This document shows, in pieces, positions 44,664-55,680 of a stretch of 64,000 nt of DNA. Location of the stretch: NCBI GenBank assembly GCA_025175895.1, contig CM045996.1, positions 106,505,179 to 106,569,178 of the forward strand, read 5' to 3'. The DNA is from Wurfbainia villosa. Its lineage: Eukaryota > Streptophyta > Magnoliopsida > Zingiberales > Zingiberaceae. Position numbers and translations under genes: made by a program. Within the stretch, counting starts at the first letter, position 1, and every line of letters starts with the position of its first letter. The notes under the pieces are model-generated. The model made no database searches, had not been told where the DNA came from, and saw only the letters and a list, made by a program, of their open reading frames with translations.

Positions 44664-45963
44664 ACGTTGTGTTCCGACATAATCATAAAATTATTTTGCG
44701 ATAGGTATAATTGTATTTATGGAAATTTTCTAATTTTGAAAGGGTTAGAAGTATTTATGGAAATCTTCTACTTTTGGAAAGTTTAGAAGTATTTATGAAA
44801 ATTAACGCTTTCTATAAATAAAATATGTGATTAGATTTCGAAATTTGTTTCCTAATTTAATCATGATTTGATTTGCGAATCAAATCTCAAACATATTTTA
44901 TTTCCATAAATAGTTATGACAAATAAGGAAAAATTCAAATTGGAAATTTCTTAATATGATTATGAAATTACAATTTAGGAAATTTATTTCCTAAATTAAA
45001 ATTGACTTTCCTTAATTAACACTTTCCATAAATAAAATATGTGATTATATTTGGAAATTTGTTTCCTAATTTAATCATGATTTGATTTGGGGAATGAAAT
45101 CTCAAACATATTTTATTTCCATAAATAGTTATGACAAATAAGGAAATTTTATACATGTCATAATTGTATGTCATGTAATTGCATTAGATGCATATCATTA
45201 TGTCATGCTTGTCGTGACATGTAGATATATGCCATGTGTGTCATGTCATGTAGATAATAGTTATTTTCATGAAAAAGAGGATGAGACTTTAAAACCTTTA
45301 CACAATATTAAAGCCTACACCTTACATTAATATGATTGGAACCAGAGTTTCGTTTCTTATTTGGGTTGTTGGACTCTCTCCAAGCCCAACTCGAGCCTGA
45401 ATATGTTCAAATCATTGGAATAGTTTATTACTAATATGGTAAGAGTCAGAGGCTGATCGTTAGTTTGGGTTGTTGGAATCTCTCCAAGCCTGGCTAATTA
45501 GTTAAATGCACTCTAATCATATTAAAACTATTTCTTGATTAATGGGTCGGCTTTAACTTGGAGCATCAGCTTGTTGAACTCTCTCCAAGGTCGATGTGAA
45601 GGGAGGTGAAGTTGGGTGCTATGCATATGATGCATACTTGTTAATGTGTTAACAACCCAATGTATGTGTGAACATTCAATTAGTTGATAACACATTGTGA
45701 TAGTTACATATACGTGAAATGTAATTGATATACTTGATACCTACCATCCTAGCTAAGAATGACTTGTTGGACTCTCTCCAAGGTTGTTATTATCTATGTT
45801 GGATATCAACCCATTCAGAGATGGACCTATGATCTCCCGAATTAATTTTGAGGGTTTTTGAAATTCAAAAAAATTAATGGGATTTTGTAAATGTATGTTG
45901 ATGTATTTTAAATCATCTTTCTCATATATGCTCGATTTGTATTTCTAGGTTAATCGATTGATC
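44664..45963 (+). other. F2 untranslated leader
   Basis: 1.3 kb, AT-rich, homologous to the F1 leader, no gene. Hairpin repeats lie at 45369-45383, 45473-45487, 45574-45588 (stem weakened to TTGAA) and 45767-45781. Confidence 0.78.
45369..45781 (+). repeat. Four hairpin repeats in the F2 leader
   Basis: TTGGA-CTCTC-TCCAA and variants (one ATCTC loop, one TTGAA arm) lie in the same order and with nearly the same spacing as in F1. Confidence 0.83.
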
Positions 45964-46134
45964 ATGACATCTTTGAATTTGCACTCTATTTTGGATTCAA
46001 ATAAATTGACTAGACTGAACTTCTTGGACTGGCTTAGAAACTTGAGAATTGTTCTCAAGGAGAAGAAACTTGTGTATGTCCTCGAAGCGCCTCTTCCCGC
46101 CTGTCCTAGTGATGACGCAACTCCAGATCAATTG
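45964..46134 (+). pseudogene. F2 gag, 5' portion
   Basis: Start MTSLNLHSILDSNKL at 45964, then FLDWLRNLRIVLKEKKLVYV and PSDDATPDQ, ending at the C insertion. The reading resumes in frame at 52108 (LAHQKHV) once C and one AATTG are removed. Confidence 0.87.
46130..46134. repeat. Target-site duplication of C, left copy (AATTG)
   Basis: AATTG is repeated exactly at 52103-52107. Confidence 0.9.
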
Positions 46135-47534
46135 TGTTGGTGCAATCAGCCCGGGTTGACTCGAGTTTAACTCGAGCAGTATTTTTATGATAGACAAAAC
46201 TTATGACATGAGATTGTCATAGGAAAGTCCAACATGGAGTTGGCATGGAAAATCCAAGCTTGGGGCTTAGTGTGGGAAATCCAAAGCATTGCGAAGCCGT
46301 GCGCTTGGTGCTTGGTGAGAAATGCATTGCAAAGCCATGCGCTTGGTGCATTTGGGAAGTCTTGAGAACTTGACAAGTTCACTAGGCTCGGGGTCCTTGA
46401 GTCGGTGAAGGATGGCATTGTGAAGTCGTGCGCTTGGTGCATCCGAGGGGCTGCCGGACGGGGAGCGAATGGAGTGAGGCCCAAAGGGGAAGTAGACTTC
46501 GAGGGCAAGAGACGTGAAGGAGCATTGCAGAGTCATGCGCTTGATGCTGCCGAGGAATGTAGGCCAGAGGGAGAGAGCTTCATTGGGAATCTCCATGAGG
46601 GATGAGGTGGACTTGGCCAAGTGGCTAAGACTGAGTGTCGGATGCTCAAACAACTTAGTGTTTGAGGTTTTACCCGACATCAGTCGACTGACATAGGTGC
46701 CAATCGACTACTCTAAGTGGACTAGGGTTTGACTGGTGTTCGACTGACCAGGGTTTGGCTGATCAATCGACTGCCGAGGGATGACAGTCGACTGATAACA
46801 CCATCAGTCGACTAATAAGGGAGATTAGTCGACTGATCGGGGTGTTTTCAGCCACAGAATAGTTTCCAGTCGAGTGCTCGTGCTAGCACTTGACTGATGG
46901 TGTTACCAGTCAACTGATGGGTATCATCAGTCGATTGATGATGGATCCGTTGGAGTTTTACCAACATGGATCAAGTCGTTGTGAGACAACGGCTACAGGA
47001 CTAGTCGACTGATGGTCACGATCAGTTGACTGATGGGCGCGAAATTAGCTTGATACAGATTATAAATGGAGCTTGAGAGGGAGAATTTCACCAAGACTTT
47101 AAGGGAGACTTTGAAGGGGAATTGCTGCTGCATTCCAGTCCTTCAAGAGCCAACCAAAGCAAGCAACAAACAAGTGATTAAAAGCAATCGGTGAAAAGTG
47201 TCCTTTTGTATTGTATTTGTATTTCTATATTACTGTTGTAATTGTTTGTGAGAGGTTTCTCCACCTCCGGCGTGTTGTCGAGAAGGAGTTTAGTTAGTGA
47301 CGTGCGCATAACTAGAGCTCGGTGAGCTCGCCCGTGGAGTAGGAACCATTCAGTTCCGAACCACGTATATCTTTATGTATTGCGTGTGATTGTATTGTTG
47401 TTGTTATTTCTATTGTTTCCGCTGCGTATATTAACAACAATTGTAGACAAGTATGCAAGAACGAACGAATTCTGTTCATACGACGAAAAAGGGTTATTCA
47501 CCCCCCTCTACTTGGCCAACACCGATTCCCTATA
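46135..47534 (+). repeat. 5' LTR of C
   Basis: 1400 bp from TGTTGGTGCA to CCCTATA; the terminal CA of the 3' copy (CCCTACA) is TA here. A GTCGAC-type cluster lies at 46680-47035 and TATAAATGG at 47061-47069. Confidence 0.92.
46680..47035 (+). promoter_or_regulatory. GTCGAC palindrome cluster upstream of TATA in C
   Basis: About thirteen copies or one-to-two-base variants of CAGTCGACTG, often followed by ATGG or ATAAC, end 25 bases before TATAAATGG (47061). The layout suggests binding sites controlling the LTR promoter; this is inferred from position only. Confidence 0.7.
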
Positions 47535-47536
47535 AG

Positions 47537-47549
47537 TGGTATTAGAGCC
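47537..47549 (+). other. Primer-binding site of C
   Basis: TGGTATTAGAGCC, one C-to-T change from the canonical site, two bases after the LTR. Confidence 0.9.
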
Positions 47550-47592
47550 AAGTCACTTGTAGAGGACTAACCGCCGACACAAGCACTACAAG

Positions 47593-49149
47593 ATGACCGA
47601 CTACAACATCCATCTACCGAAATTCGATGGAGACTTTTCTTGGTGGAAGAAAAGGATGGAGGTATATTTCGAAACCAATTTCGTTTTCATGTTAATTATA
47701 GAAAATAGTTTTGAAATGCCTAGGGATAAAGAAAACAAGTCCATTGAGAAGTCAAGGTGGACCCAAGACCAAATCAAGGACTTCAAGACAAATCTCAAGG
47801 TAATCGAATTACTTAGTGATTTGTTACCTAACAATATTTGGTCTAGGCTAGATAATTATAGGGATGCAAGGGAGTTATGGAATATGGTAATCAAATTCCC
47901 AGAAATTCCCGAACCGGCACAAGTAGAGGAAGATGACATGGAAGAGAGCCCATCCACATTCGATGATGTAGATGATTTGGTGGAGACCTCCACCTCTAGC
48001 ATTGAGGGGGAGGAGAGGCTTTCCATCCTGGAACAAGTTCAAGAAGAAGTTTCAACATCCGGGAGAAGCAAAAATTCCATAGGTAACTCAAGCATATTGA
48101 TTTTAAATAAAATCATATAATTTGCTTTGAGTGTAGGGAGAAAGGGCATTACAAGATTAAATGCCCAAAATTGGCTAAGGAAAAGACATCGACACCAAAA
48201 GTCAAAGGATGCTGGAGTCCCCACAACTAGAAGCAAAGAGCACATTGTCTGCTTCAAATACAACCAACGGGGATACTACTGAAGCCAATGCTCTAGGGGG
48301 AGGAAGAAAGGACAAGAAGGTGTATCTCATGTAGGGGGAGCTTCCTAAGCTAACCCTAAGGTAAATTTAATTAATGCACCTTCAATTCCTAAGGTTAATA
48401 AGTATGCTAAGAATTATTTTAGCTCTCTTGCAATTATTAATGAAAAGCATGCTAGTAGGAAGAAATATGTTTGTCTAGGTGCCAAGCATATTCATATATC
48501 TAAGGATAAACCTTGGACCAATAACACTAGACCTATCTTGCCTAGGGAATCAATTAGGAGAATTGAAAAAAATTTGGGTGTTAATCCCAAAAGGTCTAGA
48601 CACATGCCTAAGAAGAAGAGGCCTTCCCAAAAATCTAATGATAAATCAAAATTGGCAAAATTAGAATTAGAAAACCAAGTCTTGAGGTCAAGACTTGAGA
48701 GAATGGAAAAGACCCTTAGGATTATAGAAAATTCTATTCAAGGGTCAAATGCCCAAAAGTCAAGACCTAGGGTTCAAGAACGGTCTAAGGGCAAGGAAGG
48801 TTTGAGTCACAAACCTAAGCCCAAGAGGACTTATCATAATGTTCCATTTGATTATGGAACAACATCTAGGTCTAGGAAAACCAAGGCTAATAGGGAAGTT
48901 ATCCCTAAGACTAGCCATGGTGTTTGCTTAGTGGCTAAGGACTTAAGAAAAACCAAGAAAGCCACTAAGAAGGTCATTGGGGGAGTTACCTCTAGAGTTG
49001 ACCTAAGAAAGACCCAAAAGACTATGATTTCAAAGCCAAAAAGGGTCATTAAGAAGGTATCTAGGGAAGTTATCTCTAGTGAATACCTTGTTAACCCAAG
49101 GAGCTCTAATAGTTATTGGGTTCTTAGAAGCGTGATCGAATCACGCTAG
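47593..49149 (+). pseudogene. C gag, internally deleted and frameshifted
   Basis: Start MTDYNIHLPKFDGDFSWW at 47593 aligns with B gag. After ARELWNMVIK the reading jumps to an acidic stretch (PAQVEEDDMEESPSTF), so the central capsid segment present in B (ELHEGTSEAK to DAFPQSS) is deleted. A stop at 48118-48120 precedes the zinc knuckle CFECREKGHYKIKC, which lies one frame over at 48123-48164. The C-terminal part 48538-49149 has a coiled coil (LELENQVLRSRLERMEKTL), a basic Lys/Arg-rich region and the box SSEYLVNPRSSNSYWVLRS, the counterpart of KEYLVDP...FWVPKS in B. Confidence 0.84.
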
Positions 49150-50717
49150 ATGGGTTTGGGTGTGTCAACCCTAAGTGGATGGGTGGTTAACCTAGCAATG
49201 GTGAGTTGACACATTAGGATGTGTCAATATGCTTGAGAAGTTGAAAAATGATTAAATTGGCATGATTAGGTCTTAAAGGTATGGGTGTGCCATTTTGGGT
49301 TTATGGCACACTTGGGAGATAATGATATTAAGCAAAATAGAATGAATTCCTAGAAATGACAACTTCGATTTAACACTTAGGTATTTTATACCTTAGTATA
49401 TTTTACTTGCCATGATTTATTTTCCTTGCCATGTCATGACATCATTTTCATTTTTATCTCTAAAAATGTCATGATCATGTTTAGACTTAGTTTTATATGT
49501 CATGTATGCTAACATTTCATTCACATGCCATGACATCATGATTTTGGCACATGCTTAGTTATATCATATATATGCCATAATCATATCATGCATAAAATAA
49601 AATTGATTTAAGGATCATTGGCATGACTTGAAGTCCCATGCATAAGGGAATCAAGTAGAGTTGCCTTAGAATATGCATGAGACCATTAAAGAACAAAAAT
49701 CCACATCTCACTAGAATATTTGACTTGGATGTGTTTTGCACATTTAGATACAAGTGAGATGATTAGGAAAAAGGAATTAAAGGTTTCAAAACCATTTTGA
49801 AAAACCTTGGTGAAACCTTTCTTTTGATAGCAATAACCATTGAATGGGATGATATAAAGAGAGCTCAATATTGAAGCTTTTCTTAACTTTTGAACTTTGT
49901 ATCAATCTCGCTAATTGGTGGGTAAAATAATTTTCTAATATTTTTCACTCATAATGATTGTAATAAGTAATATACATACAAAATTTCAAGATTTTTCTAC
50001 TTATGTACATTTACTTATGAATTTTAGAAATTCATTTTTGAAAATCAAAATCAAATCATGATTATCGATCGACCGCCATGGAGGCCAAGACCGATGTGAA
50101 GGAGTCGATCGATATATGATTCGGCCATCGCCATCGGTCTGGGTAAACCTTGGTGGTTAGGCCCATGTTCAGCTAGGTTTTGGTCCCCTAACTACTCCTA
50201 ACCCTAGGACATGCTTGGGAGAGCATTAGAAAGGGTGGAAATCCATTGGATATGGATTAGGAAAAGTGTTTAGGGAGAGTATCAATTTTAAGGTGGATGA
50301 GAGTTCATTGTTGAACTTTGCCTTAATTTTGATGGTTTTATGTTCCTATTGGCTTAGGGACTCTCCAAGGACATTGTTGGTGCAATGGTCAAGGGGGAGC
50401 AAGCCTCTAGGGGGAGGTATCCATCATGGGAAGATGAATGTGTACTTTTCTTCATGGGACGAAAATTGGGTTGCCTCTCTTTAAGTGATATGATACTTAT
50501 CACTAGAAAGATTGTAGGTGTGTGTTCCTCCAAGGGAGAGAATGTAAGATCTCATTGGGATATGAGACATTCATACCCTTGGGGAGGACCTTTTGATTTA
50601 TGTCAAAAAGGGGGAGAAGTTACCAAGTTATCAATTGGGTTTGGAATTCTCATTGGGATGTGGGAATTGCCAATTAGGGATAATTGGTAGACTTGAGGGA
50701 TAGTTTTGTCAATCATC
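49150..50717 (+). other. C noncoding region with repeated polypurine tracts
   Basis: AT-rich, no pol. G-rich tracts lie at 50391-50399, 50409-50417, 50531-50540, 50581-50588 and 50605-50619. TGTTGGTGCAAT at 50375-50386, identical to the C LTR start, lies just before the first tract. Confidence 0.78.
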
Positions 50718-50731
50718 AAAAAGGGAGAGAT
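50718..50731 (+). other. Polypurine tract of C
   Basis: AAAAAGGGAGAGAT directly before the 3' LTR. Confidence 0.88.
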
Positions 50732-52102
50732 TGTTTGTGCAATCGGCCTGGGTTGACTCGAGTTTGGCTCGAGCAATATTTTGACGATAGACAAAACTTA
50801 TGACATGGGATTGTCATAGGAAAGTCCAACATGAACTTGGCATGGAAAATCCAAGCTTGGGGCTTGGTGTGGGAAAGTCCAAAGCATTGTGAAGCCGTGC
50901 GCTTGGTGCTTGGTGAGAAATGCATTGTGAAGCCATGCGCTTGGTGCATTTAGAAAGTCTTGAGAACTTGGCAAGTTCACTAGGCTCGGGGTCCTTGAGT
51001 CGGTGAAGGATGACATTGCGAAGCTGTGCGCTTGGTGCATCCGAGGGAACGCCGGACTGGGAGCGAATGGAGTGAGGCCCAAAGGGGAAGTAGACTTCGA
51101 GGGCAAGAGATGTGAAGGAGCATTGTAGAGCCGCGTGCTTGATGCTGCCGAGGGATGTAGGCCAAAGGGAGAGAGCTTCATTGGGAAACTTCATGAGGGA
51201 TGAGGTGGACTTGGCCAAGTGGCTAAGACTGAGTGTCGAATGCTCAAACAACTTGGTGTTTGAGGTTTTACCCGACATCAGTCGACTTCTCTAAGTCGAC
51301 TAGGGTTCGATTGACTAGGGTCTTCTTGCCGATCGGCGATCACGAGGGATGATACCAACCGATAACACCATTAGTCTATCGATGAGGAGATCGGCGGGAT
51401 CGGGTGTTTTCGACCACAAAATAGTTTTTTGATCGAGTGCTCACAAAGACTGATCGATGGTGTTACAATGATCGATAGGTATCATCAGTCGACTGATGAT
51501 GGATCCGTTGGAGTTTTGGCAATGTGGATCAAGTCATTGTGAGACAACGGCTACAGGACTACTCGACTGATGGTCGCGATCAGTCGACTGATGGGTGCGA
51601 AATCAGCTTGATACAGGTTATAAATGGAGCTTAAGAGGGAGAATTTCACCAAGACTTTAAGGGAGACTTTGAAGGGGAATTTCTGCTGTATTCCATTCCT
51701 TCAAGAGCCAACCAAAGCAAGCAACAAACAAGTGATCAAAAGCAATCGGTGAAAAGTGTTTTTTTATTATATTTGTATTCTTGTTTGTATTTCTATATTA
51801 CTGTTGTAATTTCTTGTGAGAGGTTTCTACACCTCCGACGTGTTGTCGAGAAGGAGTTTAGTTAGTGTCGTACGCATAACTAGAGCTCGGTGAGCTCACC
51901 CATGGAGTATGAACCATTCAGTTCTGAACCACGTATATCTTCATGTATTGCGTGTGATTGTATTGTTGTTGTTATTTCTATTATTTCTGCTGCGTATATT
52001 AATGACAATTGTAGACAAGCATACAAGAATGAACGAATTCCATTCATACGACGAAAGAGGGCTATTCAACCCCCTCTAGCCAGCCAACACCGATTCCCTA
52101 CA
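50732..52102 (+). repeat. 3' LTR of C
   Basis: 1371 bp, TGTTTGTGCA...CCCTACA. It matches the 5' copy closely except in 51290-51480, where nearly every GTCGAC-type site of the 5' LTR is replaced by a shorter GATCGAT-like sequence. A TATA box is at 51619-51626. Confidence 0.92.
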
Positions 52103-52838
52103 AATTGTTGGCCCATCAGAAACATGTGAGTAATTCTGAGCTAGTGAGTTGCATCATGCTAGCAATGATGGTACCCGAGCTGCAGAAGCAGCATGAGCAT
52201 ATGGATGCTCTTACCATAGTCTTTCATCTTTATGAGTTATTTGATGAGCAAGTGAGATCCTAAAGGTTCGAAGTCTCCAAGCTCCTCTTCACCTCTGAGA
52301 TGCAAGAAGGTTCATCTGTGGTACTGCTCAACATGCAGAAGACTGTGGAGCCTTTTATGAAGCATGAGTAGGGGACGGTGCTGTTAGTTGATTCCTCAAA
52401 GAAAGATTCTAAGAGGAAATCAAAGGAACAACACAAGGGGAGGAAGAAGGCAGAACTAGCTTAAAATGGCACTTGCCATCATTGTGGCAAGGAGGGTCAT
52501 TGGAGAAGAAACTGCAAGATTTATCTTGAGTCCGTGAAGAAGAATAAGGCATCCAATGCCCAATGTTCTTTAGATATCTTCGTTATATATTGTTATTCTA
52601 TTTCTTTAGACACTTGGGTATTGGATATTGGGTGTGGTTCACATATATGTAATAACATAAATGGGCTAAGGAATAAAAGAAAACTCATCAAGGGAGAGTC
52701 AAATTTACGTGTTGGGAATGAAGCAAAGGTTGCTGCACTCGCCATCGGAAAATATTTATTGAAACTCCCTACAGGACTTGTCTTGGAACTGGACAATTGC
52801 TTTTATGTTCTTTCGTTGATAAAGAACATTATTTCTAT
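52103..52838 (+). pseudogene. F2 gag 3' portion and protease
   Basis: Continues gag with QKHVSNSELVSCIMLAMM, then has stops at about 52261 and 52368 and before the knuckle. The zinc knuckle CHHCGKEGHWRRNC at 52474-52515 is intact. In the protease the active site reads WVLDIGCGSHIC, with the Thr of DTG changed to Ile. LELDNCFYVLSLIKNII follows and is cut by A3 at 52839. Collinear with F1 40922-40100. Confidence 0.87.
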
Positions 52839-54652
52839 TGTTAGTGAAAGCCCTAGAGCAAATCATGTGATGATTGTTGTATGAACTTTATTGTATCATA
52901 TTCCTATTTATAAATGCATGGTTATTATATTTACTTGTATTGGTGCAAAATAACTAAGTATAATAACGTCATTGAATAGAAGGTTCTTATCTATATCAAT
53001 CGATTGGTTGAATCGATAGTGAGATGATATAGAGAATACTACTCTTAATCATTCCTAGTCAAGTATTAACATTCAGGGACAATGTTAATGCGTCGAGACT
53101 AGCATGTAGGTCAACTCGATGACTTGATCTCACAAGTCATGGATATGAGATATCAAGTTGACACATGGGTATGCATTGGAGAATGTATACTGAATGACCC
53201 GCCATGAGAAAGTATCATGGATCGTTATATGAGTGTCATATACTTTCTCATGTGGCTATTAGTATGACTATTAGTCCTTAGAACTGAAGTCACCATGGTT
53301 CCCTACATAAGGAGTTGCATACTTTGGCTTCGTCAAACGTCACCCGTAAATGGGTGGACTATAAAGGCGATTACTGGGTATGTAACAAATTATGCGGAGG
53401 GATGTGAGTGATGTAGATGGGATCTATCCCTCCTATATGACGGGAGTGACATCGTTATTCTTGATAGAGTGAGACCACGAAGTGCATGGCCATGCCCAAA
53501 TGAGTCAATATGAGATATTGAGCTCATTTGATTAGAGTGAGTCTACTTGGGTTTCAAGATATAGATTGTACCGAGGATGACACGGTCTATGCCTCAGTTG
53601 GTCAATCTAGATGTCAAGAATAGAGGGACATTGTCACATATTGTGAGAGTCACAATTAGTAGTCACAAAGGTGATGTTGGATCTCAACATTCTTGTAACT
53701 TGGGTAGCAATGATGTGTTGCTAGATACCGCTCATTGCTTATGTTCCTAAATCAGTTTAGGAGCATTGCCAATGTTACAAGAACCTATAGGGTCACACAC
53801 AAAGGGCAATTAGATGGAGATTAGGTTCATATGATGAACCATGAGGATTAGGTTCATGGGATGAACCAAATTGGATTAAGAGTAATCCAAATTAGACTAA
53901 TTGATTTAGACTCAATTTGATTCAAGTGTTGAATGAGTCTAATTTAGATTTGATTCATTGAGTCAATTTAAATTAATGAATAGAGATTCATTAAATCAAA
54001 TTGACTTGAATCAAGTGGTTAGATTTGATCAACCATGGTAGATAATAGGTTAAGTTTGACTTGACTTGAGAGGGAAGATGAATGATCAATTTTGACTTTA
54101 CCAATTGCCATGTCATGGTGACTTGGCATGGGGGCCGGCCAATGATGATGTTCCACATCATCATGGACTTATCATGGGGTGTCACCTCATGAGGGAGACC
54201 AAGAGCCATTGACTCTTGGAGTTACATGCATGCATGTAACCCCCAAAATAGAAGTGGTCGTCCACTTTGCATTAGTGTGTGAAGTTATTGGAATTAACAT
54301 TATTTTTTTCCTTGGTTGCTCCTCTCTTGCTCTCCTAATCCTCCATTGCCGAGACTATCAAGGAGTGCTAGCACACTCAAGATTGTTTTTTCTCCACCTA
54401 TTGCTTGTGTGGATACCAATAGAGGAGTGTACACTTGACACTCTCGAGTTCCGGCGATGCGTTTGGACGAGCGGGATAAGAGAAGGGCATCGCTTCAAGG
54501 GTAATTTCTTATCATGTAGATTTAGAGTAGATCTAAAGGTATTAAACACATACATGTAGTTTTTATTTGTTATTCTTTGCACGGATCCGTGGCCGGCCTT
54601 TCGAGGTTTCCGCAACGCAAAAAGCGGTTTTTGCGGCTCGGTTAGTCCAACA
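52839..54652 (+). repeat. 5' LTR of A3
   Basis: 1814 bp, TGTTAG...TCCAACA, the reverse complement of the A1 and A2 LTRs with moderate divergence. Confidence 0.92.
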
Positions 54653-54653
54653 G

Positions 54654-54666
54654 TGGTATCGGAGCC
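54654..54666 (+). other. Primer-binding site of A3
   Basis: TGGTATCGGAGCC, one A-to-G change from the canonical site, one base after the LTR. Confidence 0.9.
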
Positions 54667-55469
54667 ATGTGCGAAGCATGTATGTGTTTGAATTTTTGTA
54701 GTTTTTGTATTAGATATAAAAATTACAGATTTTTAAGTTTCTGTAAATTTACTATTTTTATAGATTTTTTGGGTATTTTTCTCGAAGAGTCAAAGCAACA
54801 AGTGTTGGGACACTTGTAGGCTTCAACCACTGAGAAAAACTCTCCGGAACGACGAAATCTCGCTTTAGGTTTTTGGGACAGGGACTTAAGTCACTGTAAG
54901 ATCAAGATGGGACACTCGTAAAGTTCATTTTGCAAGTAGGGGCGCTGCCCCTAACCCCGAAAGGGGCATTGTCCCGCGATCGCGCTCGAAAACTGCTTAG
55001 CGGGACCGTAACGGAGAGGTGACTCATAAAATTGAAAAAATAGAAAAAATTATAGAAATTTTCTATAAAATACCTAATTTAGAATTATGTATAATTCTGT
55101 GATGGTCATGGCCCAATAACCCCAATATGATTGGATGATAAATGTGTTGTAATTCATAATACGGCCTGCATGCTGTTTTTGTGGTTGTGCATGTTGTATA
55201 GGGTATGCGACTTGCGCGTCGTGCCTCTTCTTTTAAAATTCTAGTTGAAAATAGTTTTAGACTCGAATGTAACTCTAGTTTCATGTTTGTAATGTACAAA
55301 ATGGAGCGGTGGAAGGTCCACTAGTAGACGGAGTTACGAGGAGGGTGCATACGACACATGGCGGTCAAAGGAGGCACTTGGAGAAGCCGCTAACCCTAGG
55401 TTGACCGTCCGATCTTCTCATTGGCTTGAGAAGATCATAGTAGGGTCATGACCACATAACAATTAATTA

Positions 55470-55471
<2 letters not shown>

Positions 55472-55541
<70 letters not shown>
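55472..55541. repeat. TA microsatellite in the A3 leader
   Basis: Uninterrupted (TA)n of about 70 bases at the same leader position as in A1. Confidence 0.95.
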
Positions 55542-55544
<3 letters not shown>

Positions 55545-55546
<2 letters not shown>

Positions 55547-55680
55547 TTTGCTTGTATATATGTGATGCAAGCTAGTAAATTTTGCTTGTATATATATGAT
55601 GCATGCAAGAATATTTTGCTTGTATATATATGATGCATGCTAGTATATTGCTTGTATGTATGTGATGCATGCTAGTGTAG
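55545..55680. repeat. Tandem repeats beside the A3 microsatellite
   Basis: Four imperfect units of about 34 bases around GCTTGTATATATGATGCATG, the opposite-strand equivalent of 12137-12224. Confidence 0.8.

Larger units (their letters stand above)
46135..52102 (+). mobile_element. Gag-only Sirevirus-type retrotransposon C, nested in F2 gag
   Basis: 5968-bp plus-strand element: 5' LTR 46135-47534, primer site 47537-47549, gag 47593-49149 (damaged), noncoding 49150-50717 with repeated G-rich tracts, polypurine tract 50718-50731, 3' LTR 50732-52102. As in B, no pol motif was found. The LTRs are related to S and not to B, so C is a second family with the same gag-only plan. Confidence 0.88.
32973..52838 (+). 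mobile_element. Angela-like element F2, 5' half, holding F1 and C
   Basis: Plus-strand element of the F family: 5' LTR 32973-35090 plus 44548-44649 (split by F1), primer site 44651-44663, leader 44664-45963, gag 45964-46134 plus 52108 onward (split by C), then protease up to 52838, where A3 is inserted. CTCGG at 32968-32972 is the presumed left target duplication in Gy2. The rest is beyond the window. Confidence 0.87.
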
